From JAWOJB01 sp046484325 (lineage in GTDB: Bacteria > Actinomycetota > Acidimicrobiia > Spongiisociales > ZC4RG35), in contig JAWOJB010000093.1 of NCBI GenBank assembly GCA_046484325.1, forward strand, positions 1 through 33,214: a stretch of 33,214 nucleotides of DNA, read 5' to 3'. The notes under the pieces are model-generated. The model saw nothing but the letters and a program-made list of their open reading frames with translations. It ran no database searches and had not been told where the DNA came from. Shown piece after piece: positions 1 through 7,712 of the stretch. Both the position numbers and the translations under genes were made by a program. Position 1 is the stretch's first letter. Each line of letters starts with the position of its first letter.

Positions 1-633
1 GTCCTTGCGGGCCGAGAGCCGGGCCATGTAGGCCGCAGCCTCGCTCCGCCGATGCATGCCCAACTTGGCGAGCATGTTCGACACGTAGTTCTTGACCGTC
101 TTCTCGGCCAGGAACATCTCCTCGGCGATCTGGCGGTTGGTCTTGCCCTCGGAGATGTGCTCGAGGATGGTCCGCTCCTGCGGCGAGAGCCGGGCGAGGA
201 TCGGGTCGTCGGGCTCGCCACCCCGCAGCCGCTTGAACAGTCGGTCCGTCATCTCGGGATCGAGCAGCGAGTCCCCCGCCCCCACCCTCCGGATGCTCTC
301 GACCAACTCCGCTGCCTTGATGCGCTTGAGCACGTACCCGGACGCCCCCGCCATGATCGCGGCCATGAGGGCCTCCTCGTCGGCGAAGGAGGTCAGCATG
401 AGCACCCGGACATCGGGGAACCGGCTGCGGATCTCGCGGCAGGCCTCGACCCCGGAGCCGTCGGGCAGGCGCACGTCCAGCACCACCACGTCGGGGTCGT
501 CGAACCCGACCCGTTTGACGGCGTCCGCCACGGTCCCGGCCTCGCCAACGACCTCCAGGTCCTCCTGGCTGTCGATGAGAGCCTTCAATCCCTGGCGCAC
601 GACTTCATGATCGTCGACCAGCAACACTCGCAC
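1..633 (-). CDS. devR: DevR/DosR-type NarL/LuxR-family response regulator (3' end cut by window edge)
   Basis: The protein begins VRVLLVDDHEVVRQGL and has a receiver domain (residues 1 to about 115) with acidic pair D7/D8, phosphoacceptor D53 in VLDVRLPDG and the conserved Lys in GYVLKRIK. A LuxR-type helix-turn-helix follows (LSPQERTIL ... AEKTVKNYVSNMLAKLGM). The linker and DNA-binding helix closely resemble mycobacterial DevR/DosR as I recall it. At least 211 residues are present and the last few codons lie beyond the edge. I chose GTG 633 over ATG 660 because it gives the family N-terminus and lies 7 nt after a TAACCT box; ATG 660 would add nine unconserved residues. It is divergent from a DevS-like kinase, the likely partner. 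As a DNA-binding regulator it should control hypoxia/redox genes, probably neighbours, but I found no clear DosR-box. Confidence 0.93.
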   Translation of the reverse strand, partial: MRVLLVDDHEVVRQGLKALIDSQEDLEVVGEAGTVADAVKRVGFDDPDVVVLDVRLPDGSGVEACREIRSRFPDVRVLMLTSFADEEALMAAIMAGASGYVLKRIKAAELVESIRRVGAGDSLLDPEMTDRLFKRLRGGEPDDPILARLSPQERTILEHISEGKTNRQIAEEMFLAEKTVKNYVSNMLAKLGMHRRSEAAAYMARLSARKD

Positions 634-640
634 CGCCGGC

Positions 641-646
641 AGGTTA
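641..646 (-). promoter_or_regulatory. -10 box for devR, leaderless type
   Basis: TAACCT on the minus strand stands 7 nt before GTG 633, so the transcript would start at or next to the start codon. No convincing -35 is visible. Confidence 0.5.
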
Positions 647-663
647 CAGCCTGCGACCATCGG

Positions 664-669
664 TAATCT
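664..669 (+). promoter_or_regulatory. -10 box for the devS-like kinase, leaderless type
   Basis: TAATCT stands 8 nt before ATG 678 and there is no Shine-Dalgarno sequence, which fits a leaderless mRNA. It faces away from the devR box 17 nt to its left, so both promoters share one 44-bp region and could share an operator. Confidence 0.55.
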
Positions 670-677
670 CGCTTCCG

Positions 678-1787
678 ATGCGAGCCCTAACTCCCGACGA
701 GCTCACGTCGTTGGTCCGGGCCGCCGCGGATGTGGCCGGACAGCCCGACCTCGATGCCGTGCTCCGGACCACGGTCCGCACGGCCCGTGAGGCATCAGGT
801 GCCCGGTACGGCGCCCTCGGCGTCATGGGCGAGCACGGCGTGCTCTCCGACTTCCTCCACGACGGCATGGATCCCCACCGGGCGGCGGCGATCGGCGACC
901 TCCCCACCGGCCGGGGGGTGCTGGGGACCCTGATCGCGCACGCGGAGACGATCCGCCTCGACGACATCGCCACCCATCCCGACTCGATCGGGTTCCCCCC
1001 GCACCATCCGGCGATGACCACGTTCCTGGGGGTTCCCGTGCGGGCGGGCGACCGGGTGTTCGGCAACCTCTACCTCACCGACAAGGCGGGTGGTTTCACC
1101 GAGGAGGACGAGGCGGTGGTCGAGGGCCTGGCGGCCATCGCCGGCGCCGCCGTGTCGACCGCACGACTCCGAGAGCGACTCACCCGCCTCGCCCTCGTCG
1201 AGGACCGCGAGCGCATCGCCCGTGACCTGCACGACGCCGTGATCCAGGACCTGTTCGCGGTCGGGCTGTCGTTGCAGAACGTGGCGCTGACCTCGGAGGA
1301 CCCCTCGCTGGCAGACCGCCTCGACGACGCCGTTGACCGCCTCGACCAGGCGATCGGCTCGTTGCGGACCTTCGTGTTCGACCTCCGTACGACGTCGCAC
1401 GCCCACACCGACCCGGCCAGGGCCGTCCGCCAGCTGGTGAACCGCCTCGCCGGGCCCTATGGAGTCGAGACCTCCGTCGAGGTGTCGCCGAACCTCGGAG
1501 GACTACCCGCCGATCGGCTCGACGACGCCCTCCAAATCGTCCGGGAGTCGGTGTCGAACGCGCTCCGACACTCGGGCACTGACCACGTCGAGGTACGCCT
1601 CGAGTTGCTCGAAACCCATCTCGTGGTGACCATCGAGGATCGGGGCCGCGGCTTCGAGCCCGACGCTCCCCGCGACGGCATGGGCCTCGACAACCTGCGG
1701 GTGAGGGCAGAGCGCGTCGGAGGCCACCTCGAGATCTCGTCCTCGCCCGACGCCGGCACGGTGGTCCGGGTCGCCCTCCCCCTCTGA
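678..1787 (+). CDS. devS: DevS/DosT-like sensor histidine kinase with one GAF domain
   Basis: A 369-residue cytoplasmic kinase with no membrane segment. A GAF domain covers about residues 15-160, a HisKA_3 dimerisation segment carries H185 in RDLHDAVIQDLF, and an HATPase_c domain has the N box (N294), D321 in DRGRGF and the GMGLDNLRVRAERVGG lid. GAF residues H110 (in PPHHPAM) and Y132 (in GNLYLTDK) keep the 22-residue spacing of the haem-ligating H149 and distal Y171 of M. tuberculosis DevS, so haem-based O2/NO/CO or redox sensing is plausible. Mycobacterial DevS has two GAF domains and about 580 residues; this one lacks the second. It should phosphorylate the adjacent regulator. It converges with the next gene, with 4 nt between stops. 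Kinase family sure; haem binding inferred. Confidence 0.93.
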   Translation: MRALTPDELTSLVRAAADVAGQPDLDAVLRTTVRTAREASGARYGALGVMGEHGVLSDFLHDGMDPHRAAAIGDLPTGRGVLGTLIAHAETIRLDDIATHPDSIGFPPHHPAMTTFLGVPVRAGDRVFGNLYLTDKAGGFTEEDEAVVEGLAAIAGAAVSTARLRERLTRLALVEDRERIARDLHDAVIQDLFAVGLSLQNVALTSEDPSLADRLDDAVDRLDQAIGSLRTFVFDLRTTSHAHTDPARAVRQLVNRLAGPYGVETSVEVSPNLGGLPADRLDDALQIVRESVSNALRHSGTDHVEVRLELLETHLVVTIEDRGRGFEPDAPRDGMGLDNLRVRAERVGGHLEISSSPDAGTVVRVALPL

Positions 1788-1791
1788 AGGA

Positions 1792-2277
1792 TCAGCTCAC
1801 GGCTCCCGGGGGCTCGCCGGGCAGGCCGTTCTCGAGCGAGGCGGCGAGTCGCTCCACCAGGTGCCGCACGGTGGACTCGGCCACTCGATGCATCGCCGCA
1901 CGGTCGATGAGCTTGCCCACCGCCTCGAGCGGCGGCTCGTAGCGGCCCTGAAAGGTGATGTGCGTGCGATCGGGCCCCATCGCCGCCAGCACGAGCTCGG
2001 CATCCATCGATGGGAAGAGGCCCACCGGCCCGGACGCCCGCCACACGATCGGATAGGTGACCGTCTCCGTGCCGTGCATCGGATCCCCGATGATCATCTC
2101 GACGGTCTTGCTGAGGGGACCCGGCCCGAAGCCGATCCGGGCTCGTACCTGCTCACCCTCGCGGTAGGCGGCGGCGGCCCACGCGCCTAGATCGCCGCGG
2201 GAGACGTCGAGCTTGCGCTCCACCTCCTCCAGCGACCTATCCACGTCGACGTAGTACCGGACGAGCACGACCCTCAC
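1792..2277 (-). CDS. SRPBCC/polyketide-cyclase-like protein, function unknown
   Basis: A 161-residue soluble protein with no signal peptide. The pattern of long strands (TETVTYPIVWRASG, AELVLAAMGPDRTHITFQGRYEPP) ending in a long helix (HRVAESTVRHLVERLAASLEN) suggests the helix-grip SRPBCC fold, which binds hydrophobic ligands. Its C-terminal half resembles that of the protein at 2405-2896 (GxYxPP, then an H-x-x-A helix), so the two look like paralogues. Start GTG 2277 gives VRVVLVRYYVD; a second in-frame GTG three codons later is possible. It lies downstream of the CBS/SRPBCC operon but beyond a terminator-like hairpin, so it is probably transcribed separately. No catalytic function can be assigned. 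Confidence 0.7.
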   Translation of the reverse strand: MRVVLVRYYVDVDRSLEEVERKLDVSRGDLGAWAAAAYREGEQVRARIGFGPGPLSKTVEMIIGDPMHGTETVTYPIVWRASGPVGLFPSMDAELVLAAMGPDRTHITFQGRYEPPLEAVGKLIDRAAMHRVAESTVRHLVERLAASLENGLPGEPPGAVS

Positions 2278-2357
2278 CCCCCCGGGCCCTGCAGCCCGCC
2301 CCGACGCCGGCGGCCGTTCGAGTCCATCGGCCCGACGCTATGAAGGCTTCGAGGATT

Positions 2358-2392
2358 GGTCCTAGGGCCGAGAGTCACCTCGGCCCAGGACC
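2358..2392 (-). terminator. Strong hairpin after the ldhA-ATPase-CBS-SRPBCC run
   Basis: A 14-bp GC-rich stem (arms 2358-2372 and 2379-2392, one bulged A) closes a 6-nt loop 12 nt past the stop at 2405. No U-run follows, as is common for actinobacterial terminators. It separates this gene run from the SRPBCC-like gene ending at 1792. Confidence 0.6.
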
Positions 2393-2404
2393 GGCGTCCA
2401 CCGA

Positions 2405-2896
2405 TCAGACCGGGATGCCGGTGGCGGGCTCGGCACCAGCGCACCGGCCGCGCAGCCGCTCGACGAGCGTCTCGAAGTAATGGCCGAGGGCCTCCTCGGC
2501 CAAGTGATGTAGTCCGATCGCGGAGGTCAGCGCTCCGACGGGCCCGGCCGGTGGCCGGTAGGTGCCCTCCATGGCGATCTCGGACGTGCCGCTCGAGAGC
2601 CCCACCACCTCGATGTCGCCGTCGAACACCGGAAACCAGCCCTCGTGATCGGACGCCTCGATGCGGAGTGGGAGGGTGGCGACCTGGAACGGCCTCTCCG
2701 CCCGCTCCACCTCTCCGGAGTGGATCGTTACCGGGTGCCCAACCTCGAGACCGAACAGGTGGCCGGTGAAGTCCTCATGGGTGGGCGCCCCGCTCTCGTC
2801 CACCGCCCCGACGACGAACGGCCCGCTCTCCTCGAGCACCAAGGCCACCGCCTCGAATTCGATCCCCACCGGTGCCGACCGGTGGAAGGTGCTCAT
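2405..2896 (-). CDS. SRPBCC-like protein, paralogue of the 1792-2277 product
   Basis: A 163-residue soluble protein starting MSTFHRSAPVGIEF. Long beta strands (FEAVALVLEESGPFVVGAV, TSEIAMEGTYRPP) lead to a C-terminal helix (LHHLAEEALGHYFETLVERLRGR), a layout like the helix-grip fold of SRPBCC proteins. I chose ATG 2896 because it follows a GGAAGAGG-type ribosome site and overlaps the CBS-gene stop as ATGA; the open frame continues upstream only into the CBS gene. Translational coupling to the CBS protein suggests a shared process. No ligand or enzyme activity can be named. Confidence 0.75.
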   Translation of the reverse strand: MSTFHRSAPVGIEFEAVALVLEESGPFVVGAVDESGAPTHEDFTGHLFGLEVGHPVTIHSGEVERAERPFQVATLPLRIEASDHEGWFPVFDGDIEVVGLSSGTSEIAMEGTYRPPAGPVGALTSAIGLHHLAEEALGHYFETLVERLRGRCAGAEPATGIPV

Positions 2897-3294
2897 TCCT
2901 CTTCCCTCCCCAGGAGGGTCTGGTGGGTCTCGGTCACCGCCCACAGCACGTCCTTGATCGAGGCGATGCCCAGCAGGTGCCCGTCCTCCATGATCGGGAG
3001 GTGACGGTAACCCGTGGCGAGCAACCACTCGGCGGCGTCGAAGGCGTCGACATCGGGGGCGAGCGAGTCCGGTTCGGGGGTCATGAACTCCCCGACCGAC
3101 GATCTGTCGAGGTTGCGTCCGTCCGCCACGGCGCGCAGGACGTCCCGCTCCGTGAAGATGCCGACCAGACGCCCCCCGTCGAACACGCCGAGCGACCCGA
3201 TCTGCTCGTTGATCATGATCCCTGCCGCCGCCGCCACGGTCGTGTCCGGACCGCAGACGGTGGCGTCGCCTCCGACCACCTCACCGATTTCCAC
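2893..3294 (-). CDS. Two-CBS-domain protein (Hrp1-like)
   Basis: A 133-residue protein made of a single CBS pair (Bateman module). CBS1 covers about residues 7-60 (TVAAAAGIMINEQIGSLGVFD ... GIFTERDVLRAV) and CBS2 about 70-125 (FMTPEPDSLAPD ... GYRHLPIMEDGHLLGIASIKDVL). Such stand-alone pairs bind adenine nucleotides or similar ligands. Size and layout match Hrp1, a DosR-regulon protein of M. tuberculosis, but orthology is inferred. Start GTG 3294 sits 6 nt after AGGAGGT. It overlaps the SRPBCC-like gene downstream (ATGA), and follows the P-type ATPase on the same strand after a 114-nt gap that holds two 15-bp direct repeats. Confidence 0.9.
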   Translation of the reverse strand: MEIGEVVGGDATVCGPDTTVAAAAGIMINEQIGSLGVFDGGRLVGIFTERDVLRAVADGRNLDRSSVGEFMTPEPDSLAPDVDAFDAAEWLLATGYRHLPIMEDGHLLGIASIKDVLWAVTETHQTLLGREEE

Positions 3295-3305
3295 GGCGAC
3301 ACCTC

Positions 3306-3338
3306 CTTGCTCTCCCGGTCCAGCTTGCTCTCCCGGTC
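3306..3338 (-). repeat. Two 15-bp direct repeats abutting the CBS-gene ribosome site
   Basis: On the minus strand GACCGGGAGAGCAAG occurs twice (3324-3338 and 3306-3320), separated by 3 nt, a period of 18 nt. The second copy runs straight into the AGGAGGT of the CBS gene, so a protein or RNA bound here could affect its translation. It could also be a chance duplication. Confidence 0.7.
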
Positions 3339-3408
3339 AGTCTCACCCTCCGGGCGGGTGGAGGCCGTCCATCCGCGGCTGCCAGCCGTCCCGGCCGTCA
3401 CCCCCTTT

Positions 3409-6066
3409 CTAGTCGAACGCGGTCTCTCTCTCGGGATGTCGAGACCGGAGGTGGGTCTTGACCGCATCGATGACGGCGACAGGGAGGAGACAGGCGAGAG
3501 TGAGAGCCACCCAGTCGCCGGGCACGATCGGCGCCGTGCCGAACCAGGCCCAACCGAGCGGCGTATACACGACGAGCAACTGGAGCGCCACCGAGCCGAG
3601 CACCGCCAACACGAGCACGTGGTTGCCGCCGATTCCGCCGGAGAACATCGACCGCGTCTGTGCCCGCACGGCGAACGCGAAGACGAGCTGGATGAGCACG
3701 AGACAGGTGAAGGCGAGCGTCCGCACGTCCTCCCAGGGGAGCTCTCGGACCAGACTCCCATAGACGAACATCGAGATCGGCCCTGTCGCCAGGAGAGCAC
3801 CCTGCCAACCGAGCCGGACCTGGTGGGGAACACCCAGGAGGTTGCGGTCGCGGGCCGGCGGCCGCCGCATCACATCGGCCGGCACGGGATCCATCCCGAG
3901 GGCGAGCGCCGGGAGACCGTCGGTGACGAGGTTGATCCAGAGCAGCTGGGCGGCCAGCAAGGGCTCTCCGAACGCACCGAAGGCAAGAAAGCCCGCGAGC
4001 ATCGTGATGACCTCGCTGATGTTCGCCGCCAGCAGGAAGTACACGACCTTCTTGATGTTGCCGAAGATGCCGCGCCCCTCTTCGACGGCGGACACGATCG
4101 TGGCGAAGTTGTCGTCGGCGAGAACCATGTCGGCCGCCTCTTTGGCGACGTCGGTCCCGCTCCCCATCGCCACTCCGATGTCGGCGACGTGCAGCGCCGG
4201 GGCATCGTTCACCCCGTCCCCTGTCATCGCCACGATGGCGTCGTGGTGCTTCCACGCCTCGACGATCTTCACCTTGTCGGCCGGGTCGACTCGCGCGTAC
4301 ACGCCGTACGCTTCGACCTCCCCGGCCAGGTCGTCGACGCTGAGTTCGCGCAATCTGGCACCGTCCATCACCTTGCCGGTGATCCCCAGGCGCTCTGCGA
4401 TCGAGGCGGCCGTCACCCGGTGGTCGCCGGTCACCATCACGACCCTGATCCCGGCCCGGAGGGACCGCGCCACCGCCGGGCCGGCCTCGGGCCGGGCCTC
4501 GTCGCTCATCCCGGCCACGCCTGCCAGGACGAGACCGTGCTCGGCGTCCTGGGGGTGGGCCGGGTGCCCGTCGAGGCGTCGATAGGCGGTGGCTAGGGTC
4601 CGCAACCCCCGGGCGGCAAACTCGTCGGCCCTCCCCAGAACCTGGTCGCGCCCGGCCGCGTCGAGCACCTGCTCGACGCCGTCGACGAGCACGCGCTCAC
4701 ACCGCTCGACGACCACCTCGGGCGCCCCCTTCATCGCGAGCAGCAGCCCGTCGGCCCCCCGGTGGAGGGTCGACATCCGCTTGCGGGCCGAGTCGAATCC
4801 CGCCTCGTCGATTCGCGGCAGCGCCCTCCGCAGCTCGACACCGTCGAGAACGGCCGGATGCACGGCCTCGACGAGTGCCACCTCGGTCGGCTCGCCGGCG
4901 AGGCCGGAGTCCGAGATCGAGACGTCGCTGCACAAGACCGAGACCCGGGCGTGGGCCGAGAGGTCGGGCGACCCGATGAACTCCTCCACCGGCCCGGCCC
5001 GGCCGCCGAGGGCCATCCACTGCACGGTCATGTGGTTCCTGGTCAGGGTGCCCGTCTTGTCGGTGCACACGACCGTGGCCGCCCCCAGGGTCTCCACGGC
5101 CGGCAGCCGGCGGATGATCGCCCGGCGCCGCGCCATCGCCCCCACGCCCCGGGAGAGGGTGATCGTGGTGACGGCGGGCAGGCCCTCGGGGATGGCGGCG
5201 ACGGCCAGGGCCACGGCCACGAGGAACAGGCGCTCCAGGGGGATGTCGCGACCGAGCCCGAGCACAAAGACCACCGCCGCGGCGAGGCCGGCGAGCATGG
5301 CGATCCGCCTTCCGACCCGGCCGAGCTCCACCTGCAGCGGCGTGGGCGGCTCCTCCGAGGACAGCATGTCGGCGATGTGGCCCATCTCGGTGTCGGGCCC
5401 GGTCGCCACCACCAGGGCCCGGCCCCGGCCCGCCACCACCACCGTGCCGGCGTACAGGAGCGACCGGCGGTCGGCCACCCCGGCACGCGCGTCGACGGCA
5501 TCAACCTGTTTCTCGACGGGCATCGACTCCCCGGTCAACGTCGACTCGTCGAGGGTCAGTCGAACCGCCTGAACCACGCGGGCGTCGGCCGGGATGCGGT
5601 CGCCGGCCGAGAGCACGAGTTCGTCGCCCGGCACGACGTCGGCCGCCGCCACCCGCCGCTCGAGGCCGCCCCGCAGCACCCGGGCCTCCGGCGCCGACAG
5701 CTCGTCGAGCGCCGCCAGGGCCGCCTCGGCCCGGGCCTCCTGGGCGAAGCCGATGACGGCGTTGAGGATCACGATGGCGAAGATCACCACCGCATCGAGC
5801 CTGTCGCCCAGCACGATGCCGCTGACGAGCGCGGCGGCGATCAGGACCCAGATCAGGATGTCGGTGAACTGGCGCAGAAAGAGCCGGATCCGCCCCGGGC
5901 GCTCGACCCGGGTGATCTCGTTGGGACCGTACGTCCCCAGCCGGCGGACCGCCTCTTCCTCGTCGAGACCCCCGGAGGCGTCGGGCACCGAGAGCCGGGA
6001 CCGCACCACTCCGATCGAGAGCGCATGCCAGGCGGTCTGCTCGGGCGCGATCGAACCACCGTCCAC
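3409..6066 (-). CDS. P-type cation-transporting ATPase, Ca2+-ATPase type (CtpF-like)
   Basis: An 885-residue inner-membrane ATP-driven cation pump of the P2 type. Visible parts are an N-terminal cation-ATPase segment, the actuator TGES motif near residue 183, phosphorylated D336 in CTDKTGTLT, and TGDGVND with D617 and D621, flanked by about ten membrane segments. Ion-site motifs resemble SERCA: AIPEGLPAV in M4 (near 293), AANISEV in M5 and NLVTDGLPA in M6 (near 710). This favours Ca2+ over Na+/K+ or heavy metals, and there is no N-terminal metal-binding CxxC. GTG 6066 lies 9 nt after the ldhA stop, so the genes are probably cotranscribed. CtpF, a DosR-regulon pump in M. tuberculosis, is of this class. 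Substrate is inferred. Confidence 0.93.
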   Translation of the reverse strand: MDGGSIAPEQTAWHALSIGVVRSRLSVPDASGGLDEEEAVRRLGTYGPNEITRVERPGRIRLFLRQFTDILIWVLIAAALVSGIVLGDRLDAVVIFAIVILNAVIGFAQEARAEAALAALDELSAPEARVLRGGLERRVAAADVVPGDELVLSAGDRIPADARVVQAVRLTLDESTLTGESMPVEKQVDAVDARAGVADRRSLLYAGTVVVAGRGRALVVATGPDTEMGHIADMLSSEEPPTPLQVELGRVGRRIAMLAGLAAAVVFVLGLGRDIPLERLFLVAVALAVAAIPEGLPAVTTITLSRGVGAMARRRAIIRRLPAVETLGAATVVCTDKTGTLTRNHMTVQWMALGGRAGPVEEFIGSPDLSAHARVSVLCSDVSISDSGLAGEPTEVALVEAVHPAVLDGVELRRALPRIDEAGFDSARKRMSTLHRGADGLLLAMKGAPEVVVERCERVLVDGVEQVLDAAGRDQVLGRADEFAARGLRTLATAYRRLDGHPAHPQDAEHGLVLAGVAGMSDEARPEAGPAVARSLRAGIRVVMVTGDHRVTAASIAERLGITGKVMDGARLRELSVDDLAGEVEAYGVYARVDPADKVKIVEAWKHHDAIVAMTGDGVNDAPALHVADIGVAMGSGTDVAKEAADMVLADDNFATIVSAVEEGRGIFGNIKKVVYFLLAANISEVITMLAGFLAFGAFGEPLLAAQLLWINLVTDGLPALALGMDPVPADVMRRPPARDRNLLGVPHQVRLGWQGALLATGPISMFVYGSLVRELPWEDVRTLAFTCLVLIQLVFAFAVRAQTRSMFSGGIGGNHVLVLAVLGSVALQLLVVYTPLGWAWFGTAPIVPGDWVALTLACLLPVAVIDAVKTHLRSRHPERETAFD

Positions 6067-6075
6067 CGGTCGAGC

Positions 6076-7098
6076 CTAGGAGCCGCCGCCGGAGGCCTCG
6101 TCCGGATCGGGCGAAGTCAGCTCGGTGGCCAACTCGGCGCCCCGCTCGAACCCATCCAGGTTGGCGATGGTCGCCAGGGCGATCTGCTCCATGGCGTTCT
6201 CGGTGAAGAAGGCCTGATGCCCCGTGATGAGCACGTTCGGGAACGTGAGGAGACGGGAGAAGACGTCGTCCTGGATCACCGTGCCGGACAGGTCCTCGAA
6301 GAAGAGGTCCCCCTCCTCCTCGTACACGTCGAGGCCGAGGAACCCGAGCCGGCCGTCCTTGAGGGCGTCGATCACGGCCGGGGTGTCGATGAGGCCACCC
6401 CGGCTGGTGTTGATGAGCATCGCCCCCGGCCGCATGGCGTCTAGCGCGGCGCTGTCGATGATGTGATGGGTCTCGGGTGTGAGCGGGCAGTGGAGGGTGA
6501 TGACGTCCGACTCGGCGAGCAGCCGGTCGAACCCCACGTACTCGACCCCTGCCGCGATGCACTCGGGGTTGGTGGCGACGTCGTACCCGAGCAAGCGGCA
6601 TCCGAAGCCCCGCAGGATCCGGGCCACGGCAACGCCGATCTGTCCGGTGCCGACGATCCCCACGGTGCGGAGGTGCACGTCGAATCCCATCAGGCCTTCG
6701 AGCGAGAAGTTCCCCTCTCGCACCCGCGCGTACGCCCGGTGGATCTTGCGATTGAGCGCGAGCATGAGGGCAACCGTGTGCTCCGCTACGGCGTGGGGCG
6801 AGTACGCAGGGACCCGGGCAACGCGCATGCCCAGGCCCCGGGCCGCCTCCAGGTCGACGTGATTGAACCCTGCGCTTCGCAGGGCCAGATGGCGGACTCC
6901 GCCCTCGGCCAGACGCTCCAGCACGCCGGCCGACCCGTCGTCGTTCACGAAGATGCAGGCGGCGGCGTGGCCGGATGCCAGGCTGGCGGTATGACGATCG
7001 AGACGGGCCTCGAGGAACGTCAGCTCGTGGCGATCGCCTGCATGGCGCGCGAGGAACTGCTCGTCGTAGCGTTTGGAGCTGAACACGGCGACTCGCAT
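6076..7098 (-). CDS. ldhA: D-lactate dehydrogenase, fermentative LdhA type
   Basis: A 340-residue D-2-hydroxyacid dehydrogenase that would reduce pyruvate to D-lactate with NADH. It matches E. coli LdhA through most of its length (SLEGLMGFDVH, VIQDDVFSRLLTFPNVLITGHQAFF). The Rossmann motif is GTGQIG, and the catalytic set is R233 (NTSRGG), E262 (DVYEEE) and H294 (GHQAF), two residues off E. coli numbering. I chose ATG 7098 (MRVAVFSSKRYDEQFL) as it matches the family start; the open frame extends 26 codons further without conservation. It is divergent from a universal stress gene and probably heads an operon with the P-type ATPase. Fermentation beside a DevRS pair suggests an oxygen-limitation response. 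Confidence 0.93.
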   Translation of the reverse strand: MRVAVFSSKRYDEQFLARHAGDRHELTFLEARLDRHTASLASGHAAACIFVNDDGSAGVLERLAEGGVRHLALRSAGFNHVDLEAARGLGMRVARVPAYSPHAVAEHTVALMLALNRKIHRAYARVREGNFSLEGLMGFDVHLRTVGIVGTGQIGVAVARILRGFGCRLLGYDVATNPECIAAGVEYVGFDRLLAESDVITLHCPLTPETHHIIDSAALDAMRPGAMLINTSRGGLIDTPAVIDALKDGRLGFLGLDVYEEEGDLFFEDLSGTVIQDDVFSRLLTFPNVLITGHQAFFTENAMEQIALATIANLDGFERGAELATELTSPDPDEASGGGS

Positions 7099-7108
7099 GT
7101 GCCGCTGC

Positions 7109-7114
7109 ACGGTA
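7109..7114 (-). promoter_or_regulatory. -10 box for ldhA
   Basis: TACCGT on the minus strand lies 10 nt before ATG 7098, giving a leader of only a few nucleotides. It is part of the 107-bp divergent region shared with the universal stress gene at 7206. No recognisable DosR box was found here. Confidence 0.4.
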
Positions 7115-7205
7115 CCCGCTCGCCCACCGGGATCGCGAAGGGCCGTCCGGCCGTTGCGGGTCGCTCCCGTCCGCACCAGGATGGGCAGGGAACGAGGAGG
7201 GTCGC

Positions 7206-7631
7206 ATGATCATCGTGGTCGGAGTCGACGAGTCGACCGCCTCGGGGGCCGTGGTGCAGAGGGCCGTCGAAGAGGCACGGCGCTGGGACGCCGAGCTCCA
7301 CGTGGTACACGTCTTCCATGCCCCCGTGCTCCCCTACATGGGCGCTCCGGTGGACATCCCCTCGATCGCGGAGGCACAGCGCCGCGAGGTCTGGGATCGT
7401 CTCGGCCCGCACCTCGAGGCACCCGGGGTCCCGATCGAGAGGGTCGACCTCGAGGGCTACCCGCCCGACACCCTGGTGGACTACGTCCACGACGTCGGGG
7501 CCGACCTCCTCGTGGTGGGCTCGCGGGGCCGCGGCGAGCTGGCCGCCCTCGTGCTCGGCAGCACGAGCCATCGCTCGATCCACCTCGCCACCTGCGATGT
7601 GCTCGTCGTGAAGTCCGCCGCCGGCGCCTGA
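7206..7631 (+). CDS. Universal stress protein (UspA family, ATP-binding type)
   Basis: A 141-residue single-domain Usp protein. It has the N-terminal VVGVDES strand with D8 and the ATP-binding motif G-2x-G-9x-G-S at G105, G108, G118 and S119 (VVGSRGRGELAALVLGST). Proteins of this type bind ATP and act in dormancy and stress survival; several are DosR-regulon members in mycobacteria. Start ATG 7206 follows GAGGAGG at good spacing, so the mRNA has a leader. It is divergent from ldhA, and a hairpin begins 2 nt after its stop, so it is probably monocistronic. Confidence 0.93.
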   Translation: MIIVVGVDESTASGAVVQRAVEEARRWDAELHVVHVFHAPVLPYMGAPVDIPSIAEAQRREVWDRLGPHLEAPGVPIERVDLEGYPPDTLVDYVHDVGADLLVVGSRGRGELAALVLGSTSHRSIHLATCDVLVVKSAAGA

Positions 7632-7632
7632 G

Positions 7633-7661
7633 ACGCGGCCTCCGTCTCGCCGGAGCCGCGT
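7633..7661 (+). terminator. Hairpin after the first universal stress gene
   Basis: An 11-bp stem (7633-7644 with 7651-7661, one bulged C) closes a 6-nt loop 2 nt past the stop codon. No U-run follows. The design (long GC stem, single bulge, 6-nt loop) is like the hairpin at 2358-2392. Confidence 0.5.
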
Positions 7662-7675
7662 GCCGGTAGAGCCGG

Positions 7676-7681
7676 TATGGT
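7676..7681 (+). promoter_or_regulatory. -10 box for the FMN-split-barrel gene
   Basis: TATGGT lies 31 nt before ATG 7713, leaving a leader that contains GGAGGGAG. The box overlaps the alternative ATG at 7677, which argues for 7713 as the true start. Confidence 0.35.
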
Positions 7682-7712
7682 CGCAGACGCGATGTCGACC
7701 GCGGAGGGAGCG

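Noticed and set aside
2872..6444. Long plus-strand open frames opposite the P-type ATPase and ldhA genes
   Set aside because: They are antisense shadows produced by high third-position GC; their translations are His/Arg/Pro/Gly-rich with no domain.
7099..7205. DosR-box search in the ldhA/usp divergent region
   Set aside because: Only short GC palindromes such as GGCCGTCCGGCC are present; none matches the DosR consensus well enough to call.
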